This document shows, piece by piece, positions 1 to 8,391 of a stretch of 64,000 bases of DNA. Source of the DNA: Mucilaginibacter sp. Bleaf8 (GTDB lineage Bacteria > Bacteroidota > Bacteroidia > Sphingobacteriales > Sphingobacteriaceae). Made by a program: the position numbers and the translations under genes. Every line of letters starts with the position of its first letter. The stretch's first letter is position 1. The stretch covers positions 434,001 through 498,000 of the forward strand of contig NZ_JAHBBK010000003.1 of the NCBI RefSeq assembly GCF_018390515.1, written 5' to 3'. The notes below the pieces were generated by a model. The model was not told the origin of the DNA. It made no database searches and worked only from the letters and a program-made list of their open reading frames with translations.

Positions 1-2205
1 GGGGATGAGGCAAGTTACCACATCAATGTTATTGCCGATGAGTTGCCAACCATTACCGTACAGGAAAAGCAGGATTCGGTAAGCAGCAAGGCGCTGTATT
101 TTACCGGCGATATTCGTGATGATCATGGCTTTTCATCCCTTACTTTTCATTACCGCAAAGGTTCAGCAAAAGGCAAGGCTTACAGCCATGCGGTTAAGGC
201 CAGCCTGGCCCAGGCACAATCGTCTTTCTTTTACTTCTGGGATCTGAAAGAGCTTAACATAGCCCCCGGTGATGAAGTGAGTTATTACTTTGAGGTAGCC
301 GATAATGATGGCGTTACCGGGCCTAAAAGAGCACGCACACCCGAGCGCACATTGCAAGCGCCTACCGAAAAACAGGTGAACGAACAGCTCAATGCTGGTA
401 CACAGGCAGTGAAGCAGAAAATGCAGTCGGCCGTGAAGCTGGCTGGCCAGCTGGAACGTGAAGCACAGAAGCTGAACCGCATGCTGCTTGATAAAAATAA
501 CCTGAGCTTTGATGAAAAAAAGCAGGTGGAAGATTTGCTGAAAAAGCGCGAGGAGTTGAACAATCTGGTCAAAGAAATTCAGGACGAAAACAAGAAGAAC
601 TTATATAATCGTCAGGAAAATCAGCAGCAAAGCCAGGAGCTGCAGCAAAAGCAAAAAGAGATTGAAGATTTGTTTAAGAACCTGCTCGATGATGAAACGC
701 AAGACCTGTTAAAAAAACTACAGGACCTGTTGCAAAACGACCAGAAAGAAAGTACCCGCAACGAGCTCTCGCGCATGCAGAACGATAACAAATCGCTCAA
801 AAAAGAGCTTGACCGTATGCTGGAGCTTTACAAAAAGCTGGAATTTGAACAGAAGCTCAACCAGCATATCAACCAGCTGAATGAGCTTTCAATTAAACAG
901 CAAAAACTGGCAGAACAAACTCAGAAACAAGGTGTTAATCAACAACAGCTTCAAATAGAGCAGGAAGGAATAAAGCAGGAGTTTCAGGATGTAAAAAAGG
1001 CGCTGAACGAGCTGGCCAAAAGCAACGAGCAGTTAGAGCGTAAAAATAATTTTGAGAAGCCCGAGAAGGAAGAGCAGCAGGTTGAGCAGGATATGAACAG
1101 CAGCAGCAGCGAGCTGCAAAAAAACAACCGCTCCAAAGCGGCGCAAGCCCAGCAGCGAGCGGCCCAAAACATGCAGCAAATGGCGCAAAAGATGAAAAAG
1201 GACAGCCTGGAGGGCGAGGAGAGTGACACAGAGGTTGATGCACGGCAGCTGCGCGAACTATTAAAAGTTTTAGTAGCCAGCTCATTTGAGCAGGAAAAGG
1301 TGATGCAGAGTTTACGTGGCATGAGTAGCAACGATCCGGGCTATGTAGCCATGGCGCAAAAGCAAAAAGATATAAAGGATAACCTAAAAACGGCAGAAGA
1401 TACGTTATATGCTTTAAGCAGGCGGGTGCCTCAAATACAGGCCACCGTAAATAAAGAAGTAAGCAGTATAAACGATTATATTAATAAAGCGTTAGATAAC
1501 TTGGGCGACAGGCGCACGGCCGAAGCCAACCGGAATCAGCAGTATGCCATGACGTCTATGAACAATTTGGCACTGCTATTGAATGAAGCACTGGAGCATT
1601 TGCAAAACGCCATGAACAGCGGTAAGGGAAAGAGCGGCAAGCAGCAGCAATCATTACAGCAGCTAAGCCAGATGCAACAGCAACTGAACCAGAACATGCA
1701 AAAAATGCGTGATCAGATGCAGCGGCAGGGTAACCAGGGGCAAAGCGCCAAAGGGCAGGGCCAGCAGGGTAGCAGCCTTAGCGAACAGTTTGCCCGCATG
1801 GCCCGGCAGCAACAGGCTATCAGGCAGCAATTGCAGCAAATAAACCGGCAAAACAATAAAAATTCAATCGGTAAATCAGGTGATTTGGATAAAATATCTA
1901 AACAAATGGAACAAACCGAAAACGATCTCGTAAACAGGAGAGTTACCGATGAAGCGATAAAAAGGCAACAGCAAATCCAAACACGTTTGCTGGAAGCAGA
2001 GAGAGCAGAAAGAGAAAGGGAGGAAGATAAACAGCGACAAAGCCAGGCCGGCAAGGATGTGCCGCCGGGATATATAAGGGCTTTGCAAAACTATCAGCAG
2101 CAAAAGGCACGGCAAACCGAACAGATACAAACCGTACCGGCTGCGCTGAACTTATATTATAAACAGAAGATAAAGATTTATTTTGATCAACTAAATGCAA
2201 AATAG
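1..2205 (+). CDS. DUF4175 family coiled-coil protein (5' end missing)
   Basis: The reading frame is open from the first base of the window, so the gene begins upstream and the TTG at 43 is not its start. About 734 residues are visible. The first ~110 residues look like a beta-rich extracellular or periplasmic domain (DDHGFSSL, SYYFEVADNDG), followed by very long Gln/Lys/Glu-rich coiled coils (roughly residues 120-460 and 540-720). This is the arrangement of the Bacteroidota DUF4175 family, whose full-length members are about 1,100 residues with N-terminal membrane helices that would lie outside this window. The molecular role is not established; an envelope or gliding-type structural role is only a guess. 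Its stop codon overlaps the start of the next gene, so it is probably the first visible member of an operon running to ybeY. Confidence 0.85.
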   Translation, partial: GDEASYHINVIADELPTITVQEKQDSVSSKALYFTGDIRDDHGFSSLTFHYRKGSAKGKAYSHAVKASLAQAQSSFFYFWDLKELNIAPGDEVSYYFEVADNDGVTGPKRARTPERTLQAPTEKQVNEQLNAGTQAVKQKMQSAVKLAGQLEREAQKLNRMLLDKNNLSFDEKKQVEDLLKKREELNNLVKEIQDENKKNLYNRQENQQQSQELQQKQKEIEDLFKNLLDDETQDLLKKLQDLLQNDQKESTRNELSRMQNDNKSLKKELDRMLELYKKLEFEQKLNQHINQLNELSIKQQKLAEQTQKQGVNQQQLQIEQEGIKQEFQDVKKALNELAKSNEQLERKNNFEKPEKEEQQVEQDMNSSSSELQKNNRSKAAQAQQRAAQNMQQMAQKMKKDSLEGEESDTEVDARQLRELLKVLVASSFEQEKVMQSLRGMSSNDPGYVAMAQKQKDIKDNLKTAEDTLYALSRRVPQIQATVNKEVSSINDYINKALDNLGDRRTAEANRNQQYAMTSMNNLALLLNEALEHLQNAMNSGKGKSGKQQQSLQQLSQMQQQLNQNMQKMRDQMQRQGNQGQSAKGQGQQGSSLSEQFARMARQQQAIRQQLQQINRQNNKNSIGKSGDLDKISKQMEQTENDLVNRRVTDEAIKRQQQIQTRLLEAERAEREREEDKQRQSQAGKDVPPGYIRALQNYQQQKARQTEQIQTVPAALNLYYKQKIKIYFDQLNAK

Positions 2206-2629
2206 CATGCAACAGGACAACGTTCAGACAGGAGAGCTGTTTACACTGCAACTTCCGTCAAAGCAGGAAAGCATTGTTTTACTCGAAAATCTGATAGAAG
2301 ATATAGCCGCTAAATACCAGGTAAGCGATGATACGTTTGCCAATATGATGACCTGCCTGAATGAAGTGGTAATTAATGCCATTGTACACGGTAACAAAAA
2401 TAACCCCGATAAAACCGTAATCGTAAACGCCGATGTGGATCCCAAACGCGCAATATGGACGATTACCGACGAAGGCGAAGGCTTTGATTATAATGCACTG
2501 CCCGACCCAACCGCCGAAGAAAACTTAGAAAAGCTGACCGGAAGAGGTGTGTTTATTGTAAAGCACCTGGCCGACCAGTGCATATTTAACGCCAAAGGCA
2601 ATGAGGTTGAACTCCATTTTAAACTGTAA
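2195..2629 (+). CDS. Anti-sigma factor-like ATP-binding protein (RsbW/SpoIIAB type HATPase)
   Basis: A 144-residue single-domain GHKL ATPase. The N box (NEVVINAIVHGN, residues ~66-77), the G1 box (DEGEGFD, ~106-112) and the G2 region (GRGVFIVKHLAD, ~130-141) are all present, which is the fold of anti-sigma or partner-switching serine kinases rather than of sensor histidine kinases (no dimerisation helix with His). In known systems such proteins phosphorylate an anti-sigma antagonist or bind a sigma factor. No antagonist or sigma gene is adjacent, so the partner is unknown. The start at 2195 overlaps the previous stop by 11 bases; ATG 2207 is an equally plausible start. The stop is directly followed by the ybeY ATG, which suggests translational coupling. 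Confidence 0.85.
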   Translation: MQNSMQQDNVQTGELFTLQLPSKQESIVLLENLIEDIAAKYQVSDDTFANMMTCLNEVVINAIVHGNKNNPDKTVIVNADVDPKRAIWTITDEGEGFDYNALPDPTAEENLEKLTGRGVFIVKHLADQCIFNAKGNEVELHFKL

Positions 2630-3055
2630 ATGGGGGCAATTAATTTTTTTACTGAAGATACCAGCTACCAGCTTAAAGATAAACTGAAGTTAAAACGGTG
2701 GGTAAAAGACACCATTACAGCCGAAGGCTATAAACTGGACGAGCTGAATTATATATTGTGCTCGGATGCGTACCTGCTGCAAATCAATCAGCAGTACCTG
2801 AATCATGATACCTATACGGATATTGTAACGTTTGATAACTCGGAGCGCGAAAAGCGCATTACCGGGGATATTTTTATATCGGTAGAGCGCACCCAGGAAA
2901 ATGCCGGCAAATATCAGGTAAGCCCCGAAACAGAGCTGCACCGTGTAATTATACACGGCATTTTGCATTTGCTGGGATACAAGGATAAAAAGCCGGCTGA
3001 TAAGCAGCTGATGACCGAGAAAGAAGACTTTTACCTGACGCAAAAAGGTTTCTGA
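2630..3055 (+). CDS. ybeY: Endoribonuclease YbeY, rRNA maturation factor
   Basis: A 141-residue protein with the YbeY signature HGILHLLGYKDK (residues 109-120). YbeY is a zinc-dependent single-strand RNase involved in 3' end processing of 16S rRNA and ribosome quality control. His109 and His113 match the first two metal ligands; at the place of the third canonical His (residue 119) there is Asp, a variant I believe is usual in Bacteroidota. Other family segments such as YTDIVTFD (residues 62-69) and GDIFIS (79-84) are present. The ATG follows the previous stop codon with no gap, consistent with co-transcription and coupled translation. Confidence 0.93.
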   Translation: MGAINFFTEDTSYQLKDKLKLKRWVKDTITAEGYKLDELNYILCSDAYLLQINQQYLNHDTYTDIVTFDNSEREKRITGDIFISVERTQENAGKYQVSPETELHRVIIHGILHLLGYKDKKPADKQLMTEKEDFYLTQKGF

Positions 3056-3079
3056 TAATTAAACGTTTAGCTATCTTCG
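3049..3079 (+). promoter_or_regulatory. Possible promoter for glutathione peroxidase gene
   Basis: TTTC at 3049-3052 and TATCTTCG at 3072-3079, separated by 19 bp, match the Bacteroidota TTTG / TAnnTTTG promoter with one mismatch in each box. It would give a short 5' leader to the ATG at 3104. It overlaps the end of ybeY. Confidence 0.35.
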
Positions 3080-3103
3080 CTGATAAACAAACACAAACCG
3101 GAT

Positions 3104-3613
3104 ATGAAGATACTTGCATTAATGCTCACCCTGCTTTTTGCCGCGCCAGGCTCAGTTTATGAGTTTAAACTGAAAACGATCGACGGTAAAAATTTTAACC
3201 TTGCCCAATACAAAGGTAAAAAGGTGCTGATTGTCAATACAGCCTCCAAATGCGGCTTCACACCACAATACGCCGAACTGCAAAAACTGGCCGACCAGTA
3301 CAAAGACAAACTGGTGGTGATAGGCTTTCCGGCCAACAACTTTGGCGGACAGGAACCAGGCGCTAACACCGAAATACAACAGTTTTGCCAGAAAAATTTT
3401 GGCGTTACTTTCCCGCTGAGCGAGAAGGTAAGCGTAAAAGGCGACGATATCAGTCCGCTGTTCAAATACCTGACCACAGCTGCCAACCCCGATTTTACCG
3501 GCGAAATCAAATGGAACTTTGAAAAGTTCCTGATCGACGAAAACGGCAAGCTTATTCACCGCTACCGCTCTACGGTAAAACCACTTTCACCAGAACTTAC
3601 CAGTCAGTTATAA
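3104..3613 (+). CDS. Glutathione peroxidase family protein (exported)
   Basis: A 169-residue thioredoxin-fold peroxidase. It has the glutathione peroxidase motif NTASKCGFTPQY with catalytic Cys50, Gln83 in NNFGGQEPG, and Trp137-Asn138 in KWNFEKFL, which complete the usual catalytic tetrad. It carries cysteine, not selenocysteine, so it probably reduces hydroperoxides with thioredoxin-like donors. A short hydrophobic N-terminus (LALMLTLLFAAPG) suggests export to the periplasm. It stands alone after ybeY, with its own possible promoter and a strong terminator right behind the stop. Confidence 0.93.
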   Translation: MKILALMLTLLFAAPGSVYEFKLKTIDGKNFNLAQYKGKKVLIVNTASKCGFTPQYAELQKLADQYKDKLVVIGFPANNFGGQEPGANTEIQQFCQKNFGVTFPLSEKVSVKGDDISPLFKYLTTAANPDFTGEIKWNFEKFLIDENGKLIHRYRSTVKPLSPELTSQL

Positions 3614-3621
3614 GATATATG

Positions 3622-3648
3622 AAAAAGGCGCTTTTAAAGCGCCTTTTT
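3622..3648. terminator. Hairpin terminator after glutathione peroxidase
   Basis: Perfect 13-bp inverted repeat (AAAAAGGCGCTTT / AAAGCGCCTTTTT) with a one-base loop, ending in a T tract, 9 bases after the stop at 3613. A-tract and T-tract on both sides would let it work in both directions. Confidence 0.85.
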
Positions 3649-3694
3649 CGTTGGTGATCTTTCGGGATGATTGCAATGTAATATGCTTTGACAT

Positions 3695-4567
3695 ATGTTT
3701 AGTAATTTTACCGATATGTCAGCGTCATTTGGTAAAACCATTCGTCTTTTTCTTGTTGAGGGTAACACAAACGGCTTAATAACAGCCGAATTGTCCAATT
3801 GGACTGGAAAGGCTTTTAAAATTCCTCGTATCAAAGTTAAAGACTATGAAACACGAGAAGAATTCAAAAGTCCTGGTGTATACATCCTGTTTGGCAAAAA
3901 TGAAAAGAACGAAGATGCTGCATATATTGGAGAGGGAGAGCCTGTTATAAAGAGGATAAAGGAACACCTAACAAAGAAAGATTTTTGGAACGAGGTAATC
4001 ATATTTGTAAGTAAAGACAAGTACCTAAACAAAGCAAGTATAAAGTTTCTGGAAAATCGTCTGCATGGTATTAGTAATAAGGTAAGCAGATATTCAGTAG
4101 ATAATAGTAATATACCTGCACTCTCCGGTGTGTCGGAAGCAGAACAAGCAGAGTTAGAAGAATTCTTGTCTAATATCAAATTGTTAACTTCAACATTAGG
4201 GCACAAAATTTTCGAAGATATTGAAGAAACGTTAGACAAAAGAGGCGACAAAGAATTGATATTATTCTGTTCCAATACGGAAGGAATAACCGCATCTGGA
4301 AGTCCCTCAACCGAGGGTTTTACTGTATTTAAAAACAGTTTATTTACTCAGATTAACCATTCTTCACTTACAGAAAGTTTAAGAAGTGAAAAGAATAAAA
4401 TGATAGATGATGGGTCTCTGGTTTTAGATGGCAAATTCTATAAACTAACAAAGACTTATATTTTCACATCATCCTCAAGAGCTGCTGCCATGGTTTTTGG
4501 TAGATCTGCAAGCGGCCCTATTGAATGGAAAACCAGTTTAGGAATAAGCCTGAAAAACGTGGAGTAA
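3695..4567 (+). CDS. GIY-YIG nuclease-like protein with C-terminal DUF4357
   Basis: A 290-residue protein. Residues ~55-140 look like a GIY-YIG endonuclease domain: GVYILFG (GIY element), AYIGEGE (YIG element), an Arg in VIKRIKEHL and a Glu in LENRLHG at the positions of catalytic residues. The C-terminal ~90 residues (GSPSTEGFTVFKNS, LSSSRAAAMV-like FTSSSRAAAMVFGR, GPIEWK) match DUF4357, a domain often linked to restriction-modification and other DNA-processing proteins. The actual substrate is unknown. No methyltransferase or specificity subunit is nearby. The gene is visibly AT-richer than its neighbours and is bracketed by terminators, which suggests an independent, acquired cargo gene. 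ATG 3716 is an alternative start. Confidence 0.82.
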   Translation: MFSNFTDMSASFGKTIRLFLVEGNTNGLITAELSNWTGKAFKIPRIKVKDYETREEFKSPGVYILFGKNEKNEDAAYIGEGEPVIKRIKEHLTKKDFWNEVIIFVSKDKYLNKASIKFLENRLHGISNKVSRYSVDNSNIPALSGVSEAEQAELEEFLSNIKLLTSTLGHKIFEDIEETLDKRGDKELILFCSNTEGITASGSPSTEGFTVFKNSLFTQINHSSLTESLRSEKNKMIDDGSLVLDGKFYKLTKTYIFTSSSRAAAMVFGRSASGPIEWKTSLGISLKNVE

Positions 4568-4626
4568 TTTAGCTCTTACCACCGTCCCCCTTTTAAGACT
4601 ATATCTAAACGCTGTATAAAACACAC

Positions 4627-4655
4627 AAAAGGCGCTTTTACACAAAGCGCCTTTT
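4627..4655. terminator. Bidirectional terminator between GIY-YIG and PhoD genes
   Basis: Perfect 12-bp inverted repeat (AAAAGGCGCTTT / AAAGCGCCTTTT) with loop TACAC between two convergent genes; A and T tracts on the two sides would serve both strands. Confidence 0.85.
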
Positions 4656-4673
4656 GTTTTTCATCTAATACTG

Positions 4674-6407
4674 TTAAGACACTGTAACCGTTTTGCTGGT
4701 TACCGTTGCGGTGTTTTTGCTGGCAATGGTATTTACATAGCGCCATTCTGATTTGGCTTCGCTGGCGCTGAAGGTGGCCATTATGTAGCCGCGGCGGGTG
4801 GCATCCATGTATTGCAGGTCGTCAATCAGCAGGGCGTTGGCTTGCTCAAAGCCGGCTACGGTTTGCGGGTTGCTGCCAAAAATGGCCTCAAAGCCCGGCG
4901 ATGTAACCGATGCGGTGGCAAACTCTACACCAGCCTTTTGCCCATTGCTGGTAGATAGGTCGGCATACCAGGCATTGTGGGTATCACCTGCCAGCGAGAT
5001 CAGTTTTTTGCCGTTAGCAGCAGCGTACACCATTTCGCGCTCGGCTGGGTAGCCATCCCAGGCATCCAGGTTGTATGGCAGTACGGTTTGTACACGGGCT
5101 TTTTCGGTAGGGGTAAGTGTAGGGTCGTTTTGCAACAGGCGTGCTTTAATGGTAACCAGTTGCGTAACTAAGGTGTTGTATTGCGTTAACAGTTGCGGGT
5201 CGGCATTACCGCCTGCAATCTGGGCAACCAGCAGTAGCAATTCGGCTGGCATAAACATTTTACCCATCAGCACCTGGTTGCCCAGCACCTGCCATTTGGC
5301 AGTACTGCTGCCCAGTTGGGTTGATAGCCAGTTGCGTTGCTCGGTACCTAAAATGGTACGTTGCGGATTTTGCCAATCGGCCAAAAACTTGGTGGTGTTT
5401 AGGCCACTTGGAGTTAAGTAGTCGTTATAGCTCAATTGCTTATCGCGCCCAATGATGCGGGTATCCAACATTACCAGGTTCACTAAACCGGCAATCTCAA
5501 AATTGCGGTAAATTTTGGCGTTATCCTGCACACGGGCGGGTAGGTACTCATGCCATACCTGTATGGCACTCAGCTTGCGGGTAGTGTAATCGCCTTCGTT
5601 GGGCTGGTGGTTTTCCGCGCCGTCTTTATAGGCATCGTTGGCTACCTCATGGTCGTCCCACACGCAGATGAAAGGCTTTAGCTGGTGGGCCTTTTGCAGT
5701 TGCTCATCGCTGCGGTACTGGCGGTAGCGCTGGCGATAATCATCCAGCTTAATTATTTCACCGGCTGGCTTGTGTTCACGTTTAAGGGTAGCGGTATCGG
5801 CATTGGTGCCATAACCGCCCGCCTGGTACTCGTAAATATAATCGCCCAGGTGCACCACAAAGTCCGCGTCCGATTCGGCAACGGCACCATATACGTTAAA
5901 CAACCCGGCCTGAAAGTTGGCGCAAGATACTACGGCCATTTTTACCTGTGCAGCTTCCCCGGCCGCAGGCAGGGTCTTGGTTTCGCCGGTTACGGATACG
6001 GCCTGTGTTTTTTCGCTGCGGAAACGGTAGTAATATTTAGTGTTGGAGGTAAGTTTGCTTACATCTACATGCACAGTATTATCGCTGTTGCTATCCACCT
6101 CAACCGACTGACTGGCTACCACGTTTTTAAAGTCTTTATCCCGAGCAACATCCAGTATAATGGTAGGTTTGCCGGTTTCTTGTGCAGCCGGTGTATAGCG
6201 GGTCCACAGAATTACGCGATCCTGCGAAGGGTCAAAGCTGGCTACACCTTCATTAAATCCCTGTCCTTCAAAAACCTCATTGCCGTCTTTATCCTTTTTA
6301 CAGCTGGTAAGTGCCGATGGCAGCAGCACCGCACCCGATGCTGCAATAACCGAGTTGCGGATGAAGTGACGACGGCTTAACTTATTCAATACTTTCTCTC
6401 TATCCAT
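4674..6407 (-). CDS. Alkaline phosphatase D (PhoD) family protein, Tat-exported
   Basis: A 577-residue protein with a twin-arginine signal (SRRHFIRNS, residues 11-19) followed by a hydrophobic stretch and LTSCKK, which may also serve as a lipobox. The mature part has the PhoD order: an N-terminal Ig-like domain (to about residue 150), then the metallophosphatase core with VVSCANFQAG, HLGDYIYEY, WDDHEVANDAY and LAGDTHNAW. Known PhoD enzymes are Ca/Fe-dependent phosphomonoesterases or phosphodiesterases in the periplasm or at the surface that release phosphate. The gene is monocistronic. No phosphate-regulation site was identified by eye. Confidence 0.92.
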   Translation of the reverse strand: MDREKVLNKLSRRHFIRNSVIAASGAVLLPSALTSCKKDKDGNEVFEGQGFNEGVASFDPSQDRVILWTRYTPAAQETGKPTIILDVARDKDFKNVVASQSVEVDSNSDNTVHVDVSKLTSNTKYYYRFRSEKTQAVSVTGETKTLPAAGEAAQVKMAVVSCANFQAGLFNVYGAVAESDADFVVHLGDYIYEYQAGGYGTNADTATLKREHKPAGEIIKLDDYRQRYRQYRSDEQLQKAHQLKPFICVWDDHEVANDAYKDGAENHQPNEGDYTTRKLSAIQVWHEYLPARVQDNAKIYRNFEIAGLVNLVMLDTRIIGRDKQLSYNDYLTPSGLNTTKFLADWQNPQRTILGTEQRNWLSTQLGSSTAKWQVLGNQVLMGKMFMPAELLLLVAQIAGGNADPQLLTQYNTLVTQLVTIKARLLQNDPTLTPTEKARVQTVLPYNLDAWDGYPAEREMVYAAANGKKLISLAGDTHNAWYADLSTSNGQKAGVEFATASVTSPGFEAIFGSNPQTVAGFEQANALLIDDLQYMDATRRGYIMATFSASEAKSEWRYVNTIASKNTATVTSKTVTVS

Positions 6408-6587
6408 GTTTAGGCTTATCTATTTCGCTCTAAACTAACAGTGTAAGATGTACGGGATATAAAGCCAGTGTGATTGTTGGGTTAAGTTTAGTTGTTATGT
6501 TTTTGTTAGACTAGGGCCTGCGTTCAATATTTGTTTGTAATTCAAGTCTGAAACATTGCGATTTGGAATGCCAATTAGTTATAAAAT

Positions 6588-6618
6588 AAAAGAAGGCGCT
6601 TAAAAAGCGCCTTCTTTT
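6588..6618. terminator. Terminator downstream of the 518-residue lipoprotein gene
   Basis: Perfect 14-bp inverted repeat (AAAAGAAGGCGCTT / AAGCGCCTTCTTTT) with a three-base loop, just past the stop codon of the minus-strand gene that ends at 6622. Confidence 0.85.
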
Positions 6619-6621
6619 ATT

Positions 6622-8178
6622 TTACTGTCGAGTTCTCTTTGGTTCTATTCCTAACGTAAGTAAGTTGCCTGTTGTATATTCACGCACATTGTATCCACTT
6701 CCATTGGAGCCTGTAATTACTGGTTGGTCAAAAGTAACTATAGTTTCACCAAGGAAATCTGAATTTAATGTCGTTTTAATAGAATAGGATGTTTTACTTG
6801 TTGTTGTTGCACTTGCACCAAACTTTAAGCCTACTTTTTTTATAGTGCCTTCAATAGAGAAGTTAGCGGCATAAGTAGTTGTATTTTCGTATGATTGAGT
6901 TACCTCTTGAGCATTATCCTTTTCATATACAATGAACTTCCAAGCAGTTCCATAATTTTGCAAGTCCCAAGGAATTAATTCTATGTTAGGATGGTATTCT
7001 TTTGGTACTATACTGGTTAGTTGATATACTTTACTGCGAGTAAATTTGTTTTCTAGTACTTGTTGATAGGTTAAATCATATAAATCACGTGGATTCACAG
7101 ATAAAACTTTTACTAGCTCACTTCCAACACCATTTTTCGAATTTATTAAAATTGTTATATGGAATTCAAACTTTCCTTCTGTCCACATTGTTAGCGGCAT
7201 AGGATTACCGTCTATTTCCCATTCAGGACTTGTTGCATAAAAAGAGTTCGCTTTTGGATCGTCCTGATCAGCTATTATGCCTAGTGCATCCGGGGATAAC
7301 TTAAAATAGGTTAAAAATTCACTATAAGCATTGTTAAATTCACCTTTTCCTACGCTTGAGGAAAGACCATAATATATATAATCACGCTGCCATTCATTTC
7401 CAGTATTATAAGCTTGAATATTAATTGGATCAATTGCCACCCCTGTGGTATAGTATAAAGCGCCATATTTTGAGTCATTACTGCTTTGGTTTAAGCCATT
7501 GAATGCTTCATTGGCGAAGCTTAATGAATACTTCCCTGTGTTTATTATATTTCCAGAAGTAGAAGAGGTCGACATAGTGTTCTTTGTGCTTGAAGAAGCA
7601 GTATTCTCTACTGTGTTTTTTACTACAACTCTTTCATTCTGTTTGATGACCAAAACAGGAAAGCCTGGTATTTGACTAGGTTTGAACTTAATTTCTTCGT
7701 TGTTAGCATCATAAATGGACACCGTAGCATTTCCTGATACGGAGTTTGCTACCATGGGGACCTCTGTTTCTGCATTCCATGTATTTGGTGAAAAGTTAGG
7801 CAGAGTTGGCACAAAGATGGTCAATAAGGGTAATTCGTTTTCTATGTCAATTAATTGCTGCTCTGAAGCTGCATATTTCATTAACCTTTCATGAAAGGTA
7901 GCTGCATTATTCACTCTGACATTTTTAACAACCTGATAAAGGATATCATTGTCTTTGTCAAACTGTTTCAAGCTTTCTTCTTTTAAGAATTTCCTTAGTG
8001 CTGGGTCTGAATTAACAGCCTTAGCCAAAATCTGAGCAAACGTTTTCTGATACTCACCTGCTTTTGTGGCGGTAATAATTTCACTTCCCTGCATCTTCTC
8101 TGCAGAGTCCTTTTTACAGTTTGCAAAAAATAAGCTTAAAGCTAAAGCCGGATAGATAAGTAATAGGTTTTTTTTCAT
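6622..8178 (-). CDS. Lipoprotein of unknown function
   Basis: A 518-residue protein not assigned to a known family. The N-terminus is a lipoprotein signal (MKKNLLLIYPALALSLFFANC, Cys at residue 21, followed by KKD). A helical segment (~35-110) precedes a beta-rich body. Near the C-terminus (~residues 425-500) there is a stretch of alternating Ser/Thr and hydrophobic residues (NTTTYAANFSIEG, ATTTSKTSYSIKTT) of the kind seen in amphipathic beta-hairpins of pore-forming proteins, but this is pattern reading only. The gene is AT-richer than its neighbours, stands alone and has its own terminator. It may be surface-anchored and recently acquired. Confidence 0.85.
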   Translation of the reverse strand: MKKNLLLIYPALALSLFFANCKKDSAEKMQGSEIITATKAGEYQKTFAQILAKAVNSDPALRKFLKEESLKQFDKDNDILYQVVKNVRVNNAATFHERLMKYAASEQQLIDIENELPLLTIFVPTLPNFSPNTWNAETEVPMVANSVSGNATVSIYDANNEEIKFKPSQIPGFPVLVIKQNERVVVKNTVENTASSSTKNTMSTSSTSGNIINTGKYSLSFANEAFNGLNQSSNDSKYGALYYTTGVAIDPINIQAYNTGNEWQRDYIYYGLSSSVGKGEFNNAYSEFLTYFKLSPDALGIIADQDDPKANSFYATSPEWEIDGNPMPLTMWTEGKFEFHITILINSKNGVGSELVKVLSVNPRDLYDLTYQQVLENKFTRSKVYQLTSIVPKEYHPNIELIPWDLQNYGTAWKFIVYEKDNAQEVTQSYENTTTYAANFSIEGTIKKVGLKFGASATTTSKTSYSIKTTLNSDFLGETIVTFDQPVITGSNGSGYNVREYTTGNLLTLGIEPKRTRQ

Positions 8179-8354
8179 ATTTAAAATTTACAATAAGTAA
8201 ATGTATAGAATATTAATTAATATCTAAATAAAAATATCTCTAAAAGAAAATTTGTACCAGAGGTTATGTGGTTTAATGATTAGTTCAAAGTTTACAGTAC
8301 AGTCTGTATACTACTTTATTCTGTTCAGCATAGAATTAATCCCATTCAAAACAA

Positions 8355-8384
8355 AAAAGGCGATTGCCTTAACAATCGCCTTTT
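8355..8384. terminator. Terminator after the Mla-type operon
   Basis: Perfect 12-bp inverted repeat (AAAAGGCGATTG / CAATCGCCTTTT) with a six-base loop, 8 bases beyond the stop of the minus-strand mlaD-like gene. Confidence 0.85.
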
Positions 8385-8391
8385 CAACCTA

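Noticed and set aside
5685..6380. 231-codon plus-strand frame
   Set aside because: Antisense shadow of the PhoD-family gene, whose motifs and signal peptide are intact on the other strand.
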